Of a stretch of 43,232 bases of DNA, positions 1-7,212 are shown in pieces. The notes under the pieces were generated by a model. The model was given only the letters and a program-made list of their open reading frames with translations, ran no database searches and was not told where the DNA came from. A program made the translations under genes and the position numbers. How positions within the stretch are numbered: the stretch's first letter is position 1; each line of letters opens with the position of its first letter. The DNA is from CBDCPI01 sp965220245. Its GTDB lineage: Bacteria > Chloroflexota > Dehalococcoidia > Lucifugimonadales > UBA3495. The stretch lies in contig CBDCPI010000005.1 of NCBI GenBank assembly GCA_965220245.1, positions 1 to 43,232 of the forward strand, written 5' to 3'.

Positions 1-409
1 CGGCGTAGGCCGGAACCCAGGGGATGGGAGCGCACCTCCAGGTGTTCAGAGTATCCGCATGTACAGCGTCCCGTTTCTCTGGCTGGCGCGGAGGTATACG
101 CAGGGAACTTTTTCCGGGTTGCGGTAAGAGTACGTCATACCACTGGTTCTGCCTCGTATGCGTTCGAAAGTGGCCCTGCCCCTAGGTTCCGGCCTGCGCC
201 GGAACGACGGAATGCGGATACCTACCCCTATAATATAAGCTCCCCGCGGGTGAGGGGTGTCCCCCAACGGTCCAAGCATGGCAAACTTGGCTTATGGGAA
301 GCATTCCCTCTCATCCTTTCGGCAGGCTCAGGACAGGCCTAACCTTCTCCCCAATGAGAAGGGATTTCTAACATGCTCTCTAAGTTAGTATCCCCGACAT
401 GGGGCTGAC
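1..409. repeat. Intergenic region with dispersed repeats, no gene seen
   Basis: No convincing gene lies here; the open frame at 46-279 has no recognisable content. Two kinds of dispersed repeat occur. Around 185-212 and at the window's left edge are GGCCGGAA/TTCCGGCC type palindromic pieces like those at 4698-4795. At about 310-366 there is a block reading 'TTCGGCAGGCTCAGGACAGG' followed by 'CCTAACCTTCTCCCCAA' and 'GAGAAGGGA', which recurs almost unchanged at about 12090-12150. Both copies lie just outside coding regions, so they look like intergenic repeats rather than genes. Confidence 0.6.
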
Positions 410-1135
410 TCAAGTTGTGCCGGGGCTGGGCAGGTCATCGGCGCGGCCGCTAGCCCATCTCCGGTAGAGGAGATAAGCGCCGCTGGCCGCCGCCAGCGCC
501 AGCCCGCCGGCCAGGGTGCGAAGTGTGACCCAAATCGCGGCGTCGAACCAGAACCCTTGGGGGAAAAGAATCACTAGGTAGTCCCGCCTTGGGTCCAACA
601 GCCAAAAGTCGTTGGAAAAACTAAGCTGGTGGAACTTGAGAAATAGGGTGTCAAACCCGGCCACCGCCAGCAGCCCGAAGACTACCACTATCGCCACCGT
701 CAGTCCGGCGCCCTGTAGGCCCCAAAGGGCCAATTTCGGAAAAAACCGTCGCCCTCTGAAGACGGTCCCCCAGGCCATGACCGCCAAAATGTAGAAGCCA
801 GAGGCGGCAGCTATACCGTAGACCCACCATACCAGCCGCTTGACGTCCTTCATGTGCAGGACCTCGCGTCGGCTGAATATCTCTCGTTCCTCTCCGCGGA
901 CTTGGGTCCTGACCAACAGTGGTTCTTCGGTGGAATTGAAGTATCCTCTAATGTCGGCGGCAACCTGTCGCAGATCGGCGGGCGTAATTCCGCTGGCGAA
1001 GGCCACCCGGTACTTATCGAAACCCCTTTGGTACATACCGGAGTTGTTAAAGGCCCAGGCCACGCTACCGGTTATCAGAAAAAGGACAATGGAAACCGCA
1101 AACAGTGCCGGTGGTATCCAGGAAAAGCGGGCCAT
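410..1135 (-). CDS. DUF1461 / TIGR01906 family integral membrane protein
   Basis: The 241-residue product has hydrophobic segments at about 8-30, 103-124, 132-160 and 205-226, so four membrane spans are likely. A loop between spans 1 and 2 carries the polar sequence with FNSTEEPL and the FSRREVLHMKDVK stretch typical of TIGR01906/DUF1461 proteins, whose function is unknown. The length matches the family (about 210-250 residues). It is transcribed divergently from mazG, with about 90 bases between the two starts, so the promoters must share that gap. The family call rests on the pattern of spans and the HMKDVK region; no reaction can be assigned. Confidence 0.75.
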   Translation of the reverse strand: MARFSWIPPALFAVSIVLFLITGSVAWAFNNSGMYQRGFDKYRVAFASGITPADLRQVAADIRGYFNSTEEPLLVRTQVRGEEREIFSRREVLHMKDVKRLVWWVYGIAAASGFYILAVMAWGTVFRGRRFFPKLALWGLQGAGLTVAIVVVFGLLAVAGFDTLFLKFHQLSFSNDFWLLDPRRDYLVILFPQGFWFDAAIWVTLRTLAGGLALAAASGAYLLYRRWASGRADDLPSPGTT

Positions 1136-1224
1136 TTGCCATCGAGTCCTCAGCCCCCAAATGTCGGTCTACCGTACCACTGGCCGCCTTGTGGAGCAAC
1201 GGGCCCTATGCCTATAATCCGCTC

Positions 1225-2085
1225 ATGACACCAGAAGAAGTTGAACACGGCCAATTTCCCCACGCCCAGTTTTCCAATGAACAGCTAGGGAACTTCCAGA
1301 CGTTGGTGGACATAGTGGAGCGGCTTCGGGCGCCAGGGGGCTGCCCTTGGGACCGGGAACAGACTCATTCCTCCCTCAAACGTAACCTGCTGGAGGAATG
1401 TTACGAGGTACTGGAGGCCATAGACGGCAACGACGGCCGGGCCCTTTCCGAAGAGTTGGGCGACCTGCTGGTGCAGGTGGCTTTCCACAGCCAAATCGCC
1501 AGCGAGGCCGGGGAGTTCCAGCTAGCCGACGTTTTGACCCAGATCAACGCCAAGTTGGTGCGGCGCCATCCCCATGTGTTCGCTGATAGCAAGGTTTCGG
1601 ACGCAAGGGAAGTAGAGCGAAATTGGGAGCGTATAAAAGAAGCGGAGAAAGCCAAAGGCGGGGTTAAGAAATCTCCGGTGGACGGTATTCCCAAGGACCT
1701 GCCGGCGCTGTCTTATGCCCAGCTAATGCAGGACCGCGTCGGACGGGTTGGCTTTGAGTGGGAGGACATTTCCGGGGTCTTGGACAAATTATCGGAAGAG
1801 GTGGAGGAACTGCGCCAGGCGGTCACGCCAGAGGAGAAGACTCAAGAGTTGGGCGACCTGCTATTGGTGATGGTCAACCTCTCCCGCTGGCTTGGCATCC
1901 ACGCCGAAGACGCTCTGCGGCAAGCCAATCAAAGGTTCCAAGACCGGTTCATTACCATGGAGAGCTTGGCTGCCCAACGAGGGCTGGACTTCGCCCAGCT
2001 TCCGCTGGCGGAAAAAGAGGAGTTGTGGCAGGAAGCCAAGAGGATGGAACGCCTGGGCCACAAAGTCACCCTCGAACCTGCCTGA
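1225..2085 (+). CDS. mazG: Nucleoside triphosphate pyrophosphohydrolase MazG
   Basis: MazG hydrolyses (d)NTPs to NMP and pyrophosphate, cleaning the nucleotide pool. The 286-residue product has the two tandem MazG domains of the long form. The first contains the N-terminal LRAPGGCPWDREQTH block and then LLEECYEVLEAID and EELGDLLVQV, supplying the EExxE and ExxD magnesium ligands. The second has LSEEVEELRQAV and QELGDLLLVMVNL. The open frame extends upstream to 1105, but that would overlap the divergent membrane protein gene. The ATG at 1225 gives a sequence that enters the domain after a short leader. It stands alone with a 356-base gap after it. The family call is very secure. Confidence 0.93.
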   Translation: MTPEEVEHGQFPHAQFSNEQLGNFQTLVDIVERLRAPGGCPWDREQTHSSLKRNLLEECYEVLEAIDGNDGRALSEELGDLLVQVAFHSQIASEAGEFQLADVLTQINAKLVRRHPHVFADSKVSDAREVERNWERIKEAEKAKGGVKKSPVDGIPKDLPALSYAQLMQDRVGRVGFEWEDISGVLDKLSEEVEELRQAVTPEEKTQELGDLLLVMVNLSRWLGIHAEDALRQANQRFQDRFITMESLAAQRGLDFAQLPLAEKEELWQEAKRMERLGHKVTLEPA

Positions 2086-2256
2086 ATCATCTATTTTCAT
2101 GAGAATGGCAGGAAAATGTCAACGGAGCCTAGTGGTCCAACAGCGTTGAAATGATGATATGAAGAGTAGGCGTTTTGATGGAGAGCAACATATCCCAAGT
2201 ATCGCGGGGTGCTCGCGCCAATCTCGGTTACTCTTCATTTCAAAGATTTCGGACTA

Positions 2257-2409
2257 CTAGTATTACAACGACGGTTCACAAGAATAGGACCTTGAGGACT
2301 TCTTCATGGCGACCTGCCCACATGCTTGACAGCTTGGTTGCCTTGCCTTCCGCGGCGTGATTTCCGGCCAATGCCTGACCAAATTGAGGAAGCGTCGTTG
2401 TAATACTAG
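2257..2409. repeat. 153-bp element with perfect 17-bp terminal inverted repeats
   Basis: CTAGTATTACAACGACG at 2257-2273 is matched by its exact reverse complement at 2393-2409. The ends bound 119 internal bases that stay open on the minus strand for about 40 codons and then stop. This fits a miniature inverted-repeat element or the remnant of an insertion sequence in the 356-base gap between mazG and grdC. No clear target duplication is visible. The rest of the gap (2086-2256 and 2410-2441) holds no gene that I can support. The right end lies only 32 bases before the grdC start and could affect its expression. Confidence 0.6.
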
Positions 2410-2441
2410 AGCCTCGTGGTGATTACAGATAGGCGGTTAAA

Positions 2442-3890
2442 GTGAATTCCTCTGCCGGTCTCCCGGTAATCCGCGGCGTTCGCTACTTCTTGGCCCACAC
2501 CCCCGGCTTGGTGCGGTACGGGTCCAAACCTTCTCGGGATTTGGTTGCCGACCCCGCATTACTCTCCGTGATATCCTCCCACCTACGGGGCTATCAGGAG
2601 GCGCTGGTGTACCCGCCGCACCGCGTTTTCTTGGGAGAGATGTACCCGGACAGCTTGGCAGACTGCAAGAAGCCATGGTACGAGGCAACCGGCGATGCTC
2701 CCCGGTGGGCCCCCCACGGCGAGGTCATGCCCGAGGAAGAGTTCTATGGGCTCCTCAAAGCCTGCGACAGTTTCGACTTGGTATGGTTGGAAGAGGGTTT
2801 CGCCAAGGAAGCCGCCGGGCTGTTGAATAGCCACTCCTTGGTGACGCCAACCGACGTGGAAAAGGTTAAAGAAGGCCACTCCTATTCGTCGATTGAGGAT
2901 GAGATTGCGGACCCAACGGCTGCTTTGCCCCTCTACTTACGCGACGGCCGGATGGTTGGGTGTGTCCGGAGAGGCCACGGCCAAGACGCCTCGCTGACCC
3001 CGGAGGTCTTGCTGGAAAACTTGGCCTGCAAAGCCGCCGCTGCCATGGCGGCCCGCACCCTGCTGGCGCAAAGAGGCACCGGGCCTGCCGAAATAGATTA
3101 CATAATCAATAGTGGCGAAGAAGCGGTAGGGGAACGTTACCAGCGGGGCGGCGGCAACCTGGCCAAGGCCGTGGCGGAGATGTGCGGTTGTGTCAACGCC
3201 ACCGGCGCTGACGTAAAAGCCTTTTGCTGCGGACCGGTACACGCCTTGGTGATGGCGGCGGCCTTGGTGTACGCCGGGGTGTACCGCCAAGTGGTGGTGG
3301 TTGGCGGTTGCTCCTTGGCCAAGCTGGGCATGAAGTACCGGGGCCATTTGGACCACGGCCAGCCAATCTTGGAGGACGTGCTGGCCGGTGTCGCAGTGTT
3401 GGTGGGGGAAGACGACGGGGTGTCTCCCCGGCTCCGCTTGGACTCGGTGGGGCGGCATAGTGTGGGCGCCGGTTCGTCCCAGCAAGCGATATTCCGATGC
3501 TTGGTTGCGGAGCCTCTCGACCGGTTGGGCTGGCGCTTCCAGGATATGGACAAGTACGCCACCGAGTTGCAGAATCCCGAACTAACCGAGCCCTCGGGCA
3601 GCGGCAATGTCCCGTTGCTCAACTATCGCCTCATCGCGGCGATGGCTACTATGGCCGGGGAGATTGGCAAAGACCAGATGCCCAAGTTCGTCGAAAAGTA
3701 CGGTATGCCCGGCTACTCCCCGACCCAAGGTCACATCGCCTCGGCGGTCCCGTTCTTGGGTCATGCAGTAGACCGGATTTCGGCGGGTGAGATGGAACGG
3801 GCCATGTTCTTGGCCAAGGGAAGCCTGTTCTTGGGGCGGATGACCCAACTCTCGGACGGCCTGTCATTTATTCTGGAGCGCAACGGCTAG
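2442..3890 (+). CDS. grdC: Glycine/sarcosine/betaine reductase component C, beta subunit (GrdC)
   Basis: Component C of glycine reductase releases acetyl phosphate from the carboxymethyl-selenoether carried on GrdA; GrdC is its thiolase-like beta subunit. The 482-residue product follows the clostridial GrdC pattern throughout: an N-terminal VIRGVRYFLAHTPGLVRYG block, RGGGNLAKAVAE near 236-246, a thiolase-like FCCGPVHALVMAAALVYAG segment with Cys262-Cys263, LGMKYRGH, VGRHSVGAGSSQQAI, and a closing KGSLFLGRMTQL near 460. Length is close to the usual value of about 500. The start is GTG 2442, preceded by AGGCGG. The selenoprotein grdA follows 171 bases later, with a dispersed repeat between them. 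GrdD, GrdB and GrdE are not in the window, so the complex is incomplete here. Confidence 0.9.
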   Translation: MNSSAGLPVIRGVRYFLAHTPGLVRYGSKPSRDLVADPALLSVISSHLRGYQEALVYPPHRVFLGEMYPDSLADCKKPWYEATGDAPRWAPHGEVMPEEEFYGLLKACDSFDLVWLEEGFAKEAAGLLNSHSLVTPTDVEKVKEGHSYSSIEDEIADPTAALPLYLRDGRMVGCVRRGHGQDASLTPEVLLENLACKAAAAMAARTLLAQRGTGPAEIDYIINSGEEAVGERYQRGGGNLAKAVAEMCGCVNATGADVKAFCCGPVHALVMAAALVYAGVYRQVVVVGGCSLAKLGMKYRGHLDHGQPILEDVLAGVAVLVGEDDGVSPRLRLDSVGRHSVGAGSSQQAIFRCLVAEPLDRLGWRFQDMDKYATELQNPELTEPSGSGNVPLLNYRLIAAMATMAGEIGKDQMPKFVEKYGMPGYSPTQGHIASAVPFLGHAVDRISAGEMERAMFLAKGSLFLGRMTQLSDGLSFILERNG

Positions 3891-3902
3891 AAGAATAAAT
3901 AC

Positions 3903-3968
3903 CTGCTCAGGGTGAGCGTACTGACACAGAACCGCTCACCCTGAGCGGAACGAAGCGGAGTCGAAGGG
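3903..3968. repeat. Dispersed intergenic repeat (CTCACCCTGAGCG...GTCGAAGG family)
   Basis: The stretch contains ACACAGAA, then CGCTCACCCTGAGCG, then AGCGGAGTCGAAGGG. The same order of words occurs in opposite orientation at about 11050-11105, and related pieces lie at 15930-16090, 25490-25660 and 26770-27080. It sits between grdC and grdA and probably inserted into a formerly tighter operon. Its CTCA/TGAG arms could form a hairpin in RNA. Confidence 0.6.
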
Positions 3969-4061
3969 TCGATTCCCCTCAACTCTGAACAGTTACAAGA
4001 AAATTTTGCGGCAGGCCGCGAGTCTGGCCGCCAATGATTAAGATCAGCATAGGGAGCCGGG

Positions 4062-4523
4062 ATGGAGCTTAGAGATAAGAAAGTCATCGCCCTGGGTGAA
4101 CGAGACGGAGTGCAGGGGAGCGCCATCGCGCGGTGCGCCGAAAGCGCTGGCGGCGAAGTCGTGCTGCAAGTTACTCACTGCTTTGTTTGAACCTCGGCTG
4201 GAGCCCTTGACCTGGACGGTCAAGAAGAGATAAAGCAAGTAGCGGACCGGGTCGGCGCCGAAGGTATGGTGGTATTGCTGGGAACTCCCAACGCCGAGAG
4301 CAGCAAGCTCTATGGTCTAACGGTCACTGAAGGCGACCCATCTTGGGCGGGGGTGCTGGCCGGCGTCAGGCTTCAGTTACCGGTCTACCACATCACCGAG
4401 CCGGAAATAAAAGCCCAGATCGAGCCAGGGGTGTACCAAGACGAGGTAGGACTGGTGGAAATGGTCTTGGACACCGACGAGATAATCGAGGCGCTCCAAC
4501 AGGTGCGGTTGGGCATGGGCTAA
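4062..4523 (+). CDS. grdA: Glycine/sarcosine/betaine reductase selenoprotein A (GrdA), selenocysteine at TGA 4188-4190
   Basis: GrdA is the small selenoprotein that carries the carboxymethyl group from component B to component C. Reading through the in-frame TGA at 4188-4190 gives 153 residues with Sec43 in the motif Cys40-Phe-Val-Sec43, followed by TSAGALDLDGQE. This matches the family motif CFVU-T-x-A-G-A-x-D-L exactly. Upstream, KKVIALGERDG matches the family N-terminus. Downstream, VVLLGTPNAESS, VTEGDPSWAGVLAGVRL and VYQDEVGLVEMVLD match the C-terminal half. Family length is about 150-160. ATG 4062 is preceded by GGGAG, and an upstream start is not needed. Conventional ORF calling reports only a fragment from 4266. 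A SECIS-like hairpin follows the TGA. Host selA/B/C/D genes are not in this window. Confidence 0.92.
4188..4224 (+). promoter_or_regulatory. Predicted bacterial SECIS element of grdA
   Basis: After UGA 4188-4190 come 15 bases, then CTTGACC (4206-4212), a 5-base loop TGGAC (4213-4217) and GGTCAAG (4218-4224). The stem is seven perfect base pairs. The loop begins 22 bases after the UGA and has G as its second base, as expected for bacterial SECIS hairpins bound by SelB. The hairpin lies wholly in coding sequence, as usual in bacteria. Confidence 0.8.
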
Positions 4524-4655
4524 CGACCCGCGCTGGTTTGGCCGGGCGTTGGCGAGACCCCTCGGAGGTGGGTGATATAATTCTATCTCGACCAAGCAGT
4601 TGAATGTCGCAAGGTTCCAGCAGACGGAATAGGGTTAGGGCCCAAACGTCGCCTA

Positions 4656-4832
4656 TATTACTGATAGGTGAATAAGTTTCTAAACTGTCCCCCTCCCTTG
4701 TCATTCCGGCGAAGGCCGGAATCCAGGACCGTTCTCCGCCATCTACGTTCTTGTCCTCAGAATTACTGGATTCCGGCTCAAGGCCGGAAAGATGAGGACT
4801 GGTTTAGGTAATTATTCACGTATCAGTAATTA
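4656..4832. repeat. 177-bp miniature inverted-repeat element
   Basis: The left end TATTACTGATAGGTGAATAA (4656 onward) and the right end, read in reverse complement from 4832, align over about 30 bases with some mismatches, both running to CTAAAC. Inside are two TTCCGG-type palindromic pieces at 4698-4725 and 4760-4790 that recur near the start of the window. There is no coding content. TA-rich ends suggest mobilisation by an IS630/mariner-like transposase, which is inference. The flanking gap from 4524 to 4970 otherwise holds nothing that I recognise. Confidence 0.6.
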
Positions 4833-4970
4833 CAGAACGGCAATGGGTGTTCATGTGAGCTGTGGCTTTATTCACCAAGCCATAGTTGGCCTACCCATCC
4901 TCGATTAAGTTATGCGTCGTGGCGTATCATTAGTCGAGCAAATCATTGTTCCGAAGAGTAGAGAGTGACA

Positions 4971-5309
4971 ATGTCCACACTGAGACAGCTTGGTGAGATT
5001 GATGATGTACTACGTAGAAAGTCGATAGAGGAGGAATTCCAAAGGCTCGTTAAACAGTGGCACGAGGAGACCGACGGACACTCTTCACCTACGAGGATCT
5101 CAAGCAATCCGGCATATCTACGGATAATTTCGTTTGGGGAGTTGGTTATCCCTCTTATATTCAAGGAACTCGAAGCGAACGGTGGCCACTGGTACCCGGC
5201 GTTGCGAGCCATCACGGGCGAAAACCCGGTGCATGAGTCTGCCAGAGGAAGGACAAGACTTATGGATGAAGCATGGCTTAACTGGGGGAGAGAGCATAAG
5301 TACCTCTGA
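4971..5309 (+). CDS. Conserved hypothetical protein upstream of a DUF7689 gene
   Basis: The 112-residue product (from ATG 4971; GTG 4965 is an alternative) is soluble, with an N-terminal helical region and the ending WYPALRAITGENPV followed by a WLNWGREHKYL tail. I recall this ending from small proteins encoded next to DUF7689-type genes, but cannot name a function. The next gene overlaps its last part in another frame, which suggests translational coupling. The base composition is poorer in GC than the neighbouring metabolic genes, which hints at an acquired pair. A toxin-antitoxin or immunity role is possible but only a guess. Confidence 0.65.
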   Translation: MSTLRQLGEIDDVLRRKSIEEEFQRLVKQWHEETDGHSSPTRISSNPAYLRIISFGELVIPLIFKELEANGGHWYPALRAITGENPVHESARGRTRLMDEAWLNWGREHKYL

Positions 5310-5751
5310 ATCAGCGAGGTGGTTGTATCCCTTGCAGTATTTTCCATTCCTCTCGCCCGACAACCACTCTGTAGAGAGTCCAGAGTCGCGGGAATACAAC
5401 TGTATTGCGTGGGCAGCAGGCATAAATGACCGCCATCTGTGGCCCGAAGATGAAGACTCAGAGTGGCCTGCGGAATTGCCGCAAGAAGAATCCGTGGAAT
5501 CTTTCATTGCCTACTTCGAGAGTTTGGGCTATCAAAGATGCGACGTTCCAGCCTTTGAACAAGGTTTTGAGAAGATTGTTATATTTGCTGACGAGTGTGG
5601 GCCGACGCACGCTTCAAGACAACTTCCTACGGGGAGGTGGGCAAGCAAGATGGGGCGGGATGGCGTAGATATTGAACACGATGGTCTGAACTGTATTGAA
5701 GGAGACCGTTACGGAGAAGCCCGATTGTTCCTGAGAAGACCCATCACCTAA
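5266..5751 (+). CDS. DUF7689-like protein
   Basis: The conserved core is NCIAWAAGINDRHLWPE, preceded by SPESREY and followed by ESFIAYFESLGYQRC and a C-terminal ASRQLPTGRWASKMGRDGVDIEH segment; this is the pattern of DUF7689 (CIAWA) proteins of unknown function. The start is uncertain: ATG 5266 overlaps the preceding gene by 44 bases, ATG 5233 is longer, and the conserved part begins only near codon 20. The stop codon TAA at 5749-5751 uses the terminal TA of the adjacent IS630 element, so the insertion hit the very end of the gene. It is likely still functional, because the conserved regions are complete. Confidence 0.65.
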   Translation: MKHGLTGGESISTSESARWLYPLQYFPFLSPDNHSVESPESREYNCIAWAAGINDRHLWPEDEDSEWPAELPQEESVESFIAYFESLGYQRCDVPAFEQGFEKIVIFADECGPTHASRQLPTGRWASKMGRDGVDIEHDGLNCIEGDRYGEARLFLRRPIT

Positions 5752-5839
5752 ACCAAAGCCAAGGTGAAATGCGCAGACGCATAGGGTAGATTTGTGAGGT
5801 AACTGGATTAGCTGGTCTCAGGAGTTGTAGGGGTTGGTG

Positions 5840-6981
5840 ATGAGTGTGAAGGAGATTGATCAGTTACTCGAACAGTGGGAGATGAACGTCAGGGATCTGC
5901 ACCGGCGGGTGATTCTGGCGCCCACACCCAGGGAGCGGGAACGCTGGCACGCCGTCTGGCTGCTGGCCCAAGGTTGGACGGCATCGTCCACGGCGGAGGC
6001 ACTGGGACGGGATCCCCACACCATAGGCCGGTGGTCCGCTGCCTTCGGCGAAGGCGGCCCAAAGGCCCTGATATTCGAGCAGACCGGGGGTTCCCCCCCG
6101 CCCTCGGCGAGGCGGAGCAGGCGGCGCTGAAAGAAGCGGTGCAGGAGTTGCCAGATGCGGCGGGCATTGGTATGGCCAACTGGAACTGGAGGGTGGTTCG
6201 TGAGTTCGTCGCCTTGTGGTTTGGCATCAGCCTGAGCCGCAGCAGTTGCCTGAACTACCTGCACCGGCTGGGATTCGCCTTCAAGCGTCCCAAGAAACGT
6301 CTGTTAAAGGCGGATGAGGCCAAGCGGGAGTCATTCGTGGCGGAGTACGCCGCCCTGATGGAGGAGGCGTGTCAAAGCAACGCCAAGATATTCTTCGCTG
6401 ACGAGGCCCATTTCCGTGCCGACGCCGAGTTGCGGGGCAAGTGGGTGTCGAGGGGAGAGCCGGCATTGGTGGACTCCACCAGCCCGAGATACGGCGAGAA
6501 GGCCAGCTACTATTCGGCGGTGTGCTTGGAGACGGGGGAGGTGGCGTGGAAGGAACTGGAGGGGAACAGCAACAGCGAGACATCGGCAGCCTTCCTGGAG
6601 CAGTTGCGTGAGAGGCACTCCGGGCGTCTGAACGTGATCTGGGACAACGCGCCGGCACACCGTGGCGAAGCGGTGAGGGAGTATATCCGGACGCCAGGTC
6701 TGAACCTGCGGCTGGTGAACCTGCCAGGCTACAGCCCGGATTTCAACGCCGATGAGGCCATCTGGGGTTGGACGAGAGAGGAGACCACCGGGAACCTGTG
6801 TTTGGGAACCAGGGAGGCGGTCCATGAAAGGGTCAGCAGCTTCCTGGCCGGTCTGACCAACCGAAAAGACGAGGTGAGACGGCGCTGCCGGACCGTCCTG
6901 CAATCAAGGGCAGAAAGGCTATTTCAGGACTCCCGCACCATCGCCAAGCCCAGGCAAATGCACATCCCACCTTGTCTTTAG
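5840..6981 (+). CDS. IS630-family transposase, copy A, made by predicted -1 frameshift
   Basis: Frame 1 (ATG 5840 to stop 6130) encodes the helix-turn-helix part with APTPRERERWHAVWLLAQG, TAEALGRDPHTIGRW and FGEGGPKAL. Frame 2 continues from the C7 run at 6093-6099 and encodes the DDE catalytic part: FADEAHFRADAELRGKWV (first Asp), VIWDNAPAHRG (second Asp) and YSPDFNADEAIWGW (Glu). Joining at the run gives GGSPPALGEAEQ and a full-length IS630 protein of about 380 residues. The catalytic residues are intact, so copy A may be active if the frameshift works. However, its right end is interrupted by a miniature element just at the stop codon. Confidence 0.82.
6091..6100 (+). promoter_or_regulatory. 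Predicted -1 frameshift site in IS630 copy A (C7 run)
   Basis: Zero-frame codons are TCC CCC CCG; slipping back one base at C_CCC_CCG gives CCC CCC and enters the catalytic frame. The same C7 run in the same frame relation is present in copy B at 8654-8660 although the two copies have diverged, which favours a programmed site over a chance mutation. Confidence 0.6.
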
Positions 6982-7129
6982 AGCTTGTCTCAGAAGTCAG
7001 AGCTCATAACGATAATCGAAGCAAATTTGGATTGGATACATGTAATATGGTTCCCAGTAGTTCAGTTACCATATAATGGACTGGAATTTAGGCGATATTC
7101 GTCTGGCAAAACACTTCTGAGACAAGCTC
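6981..7129. mobile_element. 149-bp MITE nested in the right end of IS630 copy A
   Basis: GAGCTTGTCTCAGAAGT at 6981-6997 is perfectly inverted at 7113-7129. TTTA occurs immediately outside both ends (6977-6980 and 7130-7133), a probable 4-bp target duplication. Removing the element and one TTTA restores the IS630 right terminal sequence seen in copy B. The interior is AT-rich and non-coding. The parent transposase family is not evident from the window. Confidence 0.82.
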
Positions 7130-7212
7130 TTTAGTTTAGTACGACGTCAGGCGTTCGGAGTTGCCCCTAATCCACTCAGCGAGAACGTTACACGTTCCAG
7201 GAGACATATTCT

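Larger units (their letters stand above)
5749..7138 (+). mobile_element. IS630-family insertion sequence, copy A
   Basis: The left end reads TA-AACCAAAGCCAAGGTG (from 5749). The right end, once the 149-bp inserted element is removed, reads in reverse complement TA-AACTAAAGACAAGGTG, so both ends carry about 25-bp imperfect inverted repeats next to TA, the usual IS630 target duplication. Without the nested insert the element is about 1,237 bp. It encodes one transposase in two frames. Copy B at 8315-9563 has the same orientation and the same ends but has clearly diverged in sequence. Confidence 0.85.

Noticed and set aside
4266..4523. Separate 85-codon gene
   Set aside because: It is the C-terminal part of GrdA after the selenocysteine codon, not a gene of its own.
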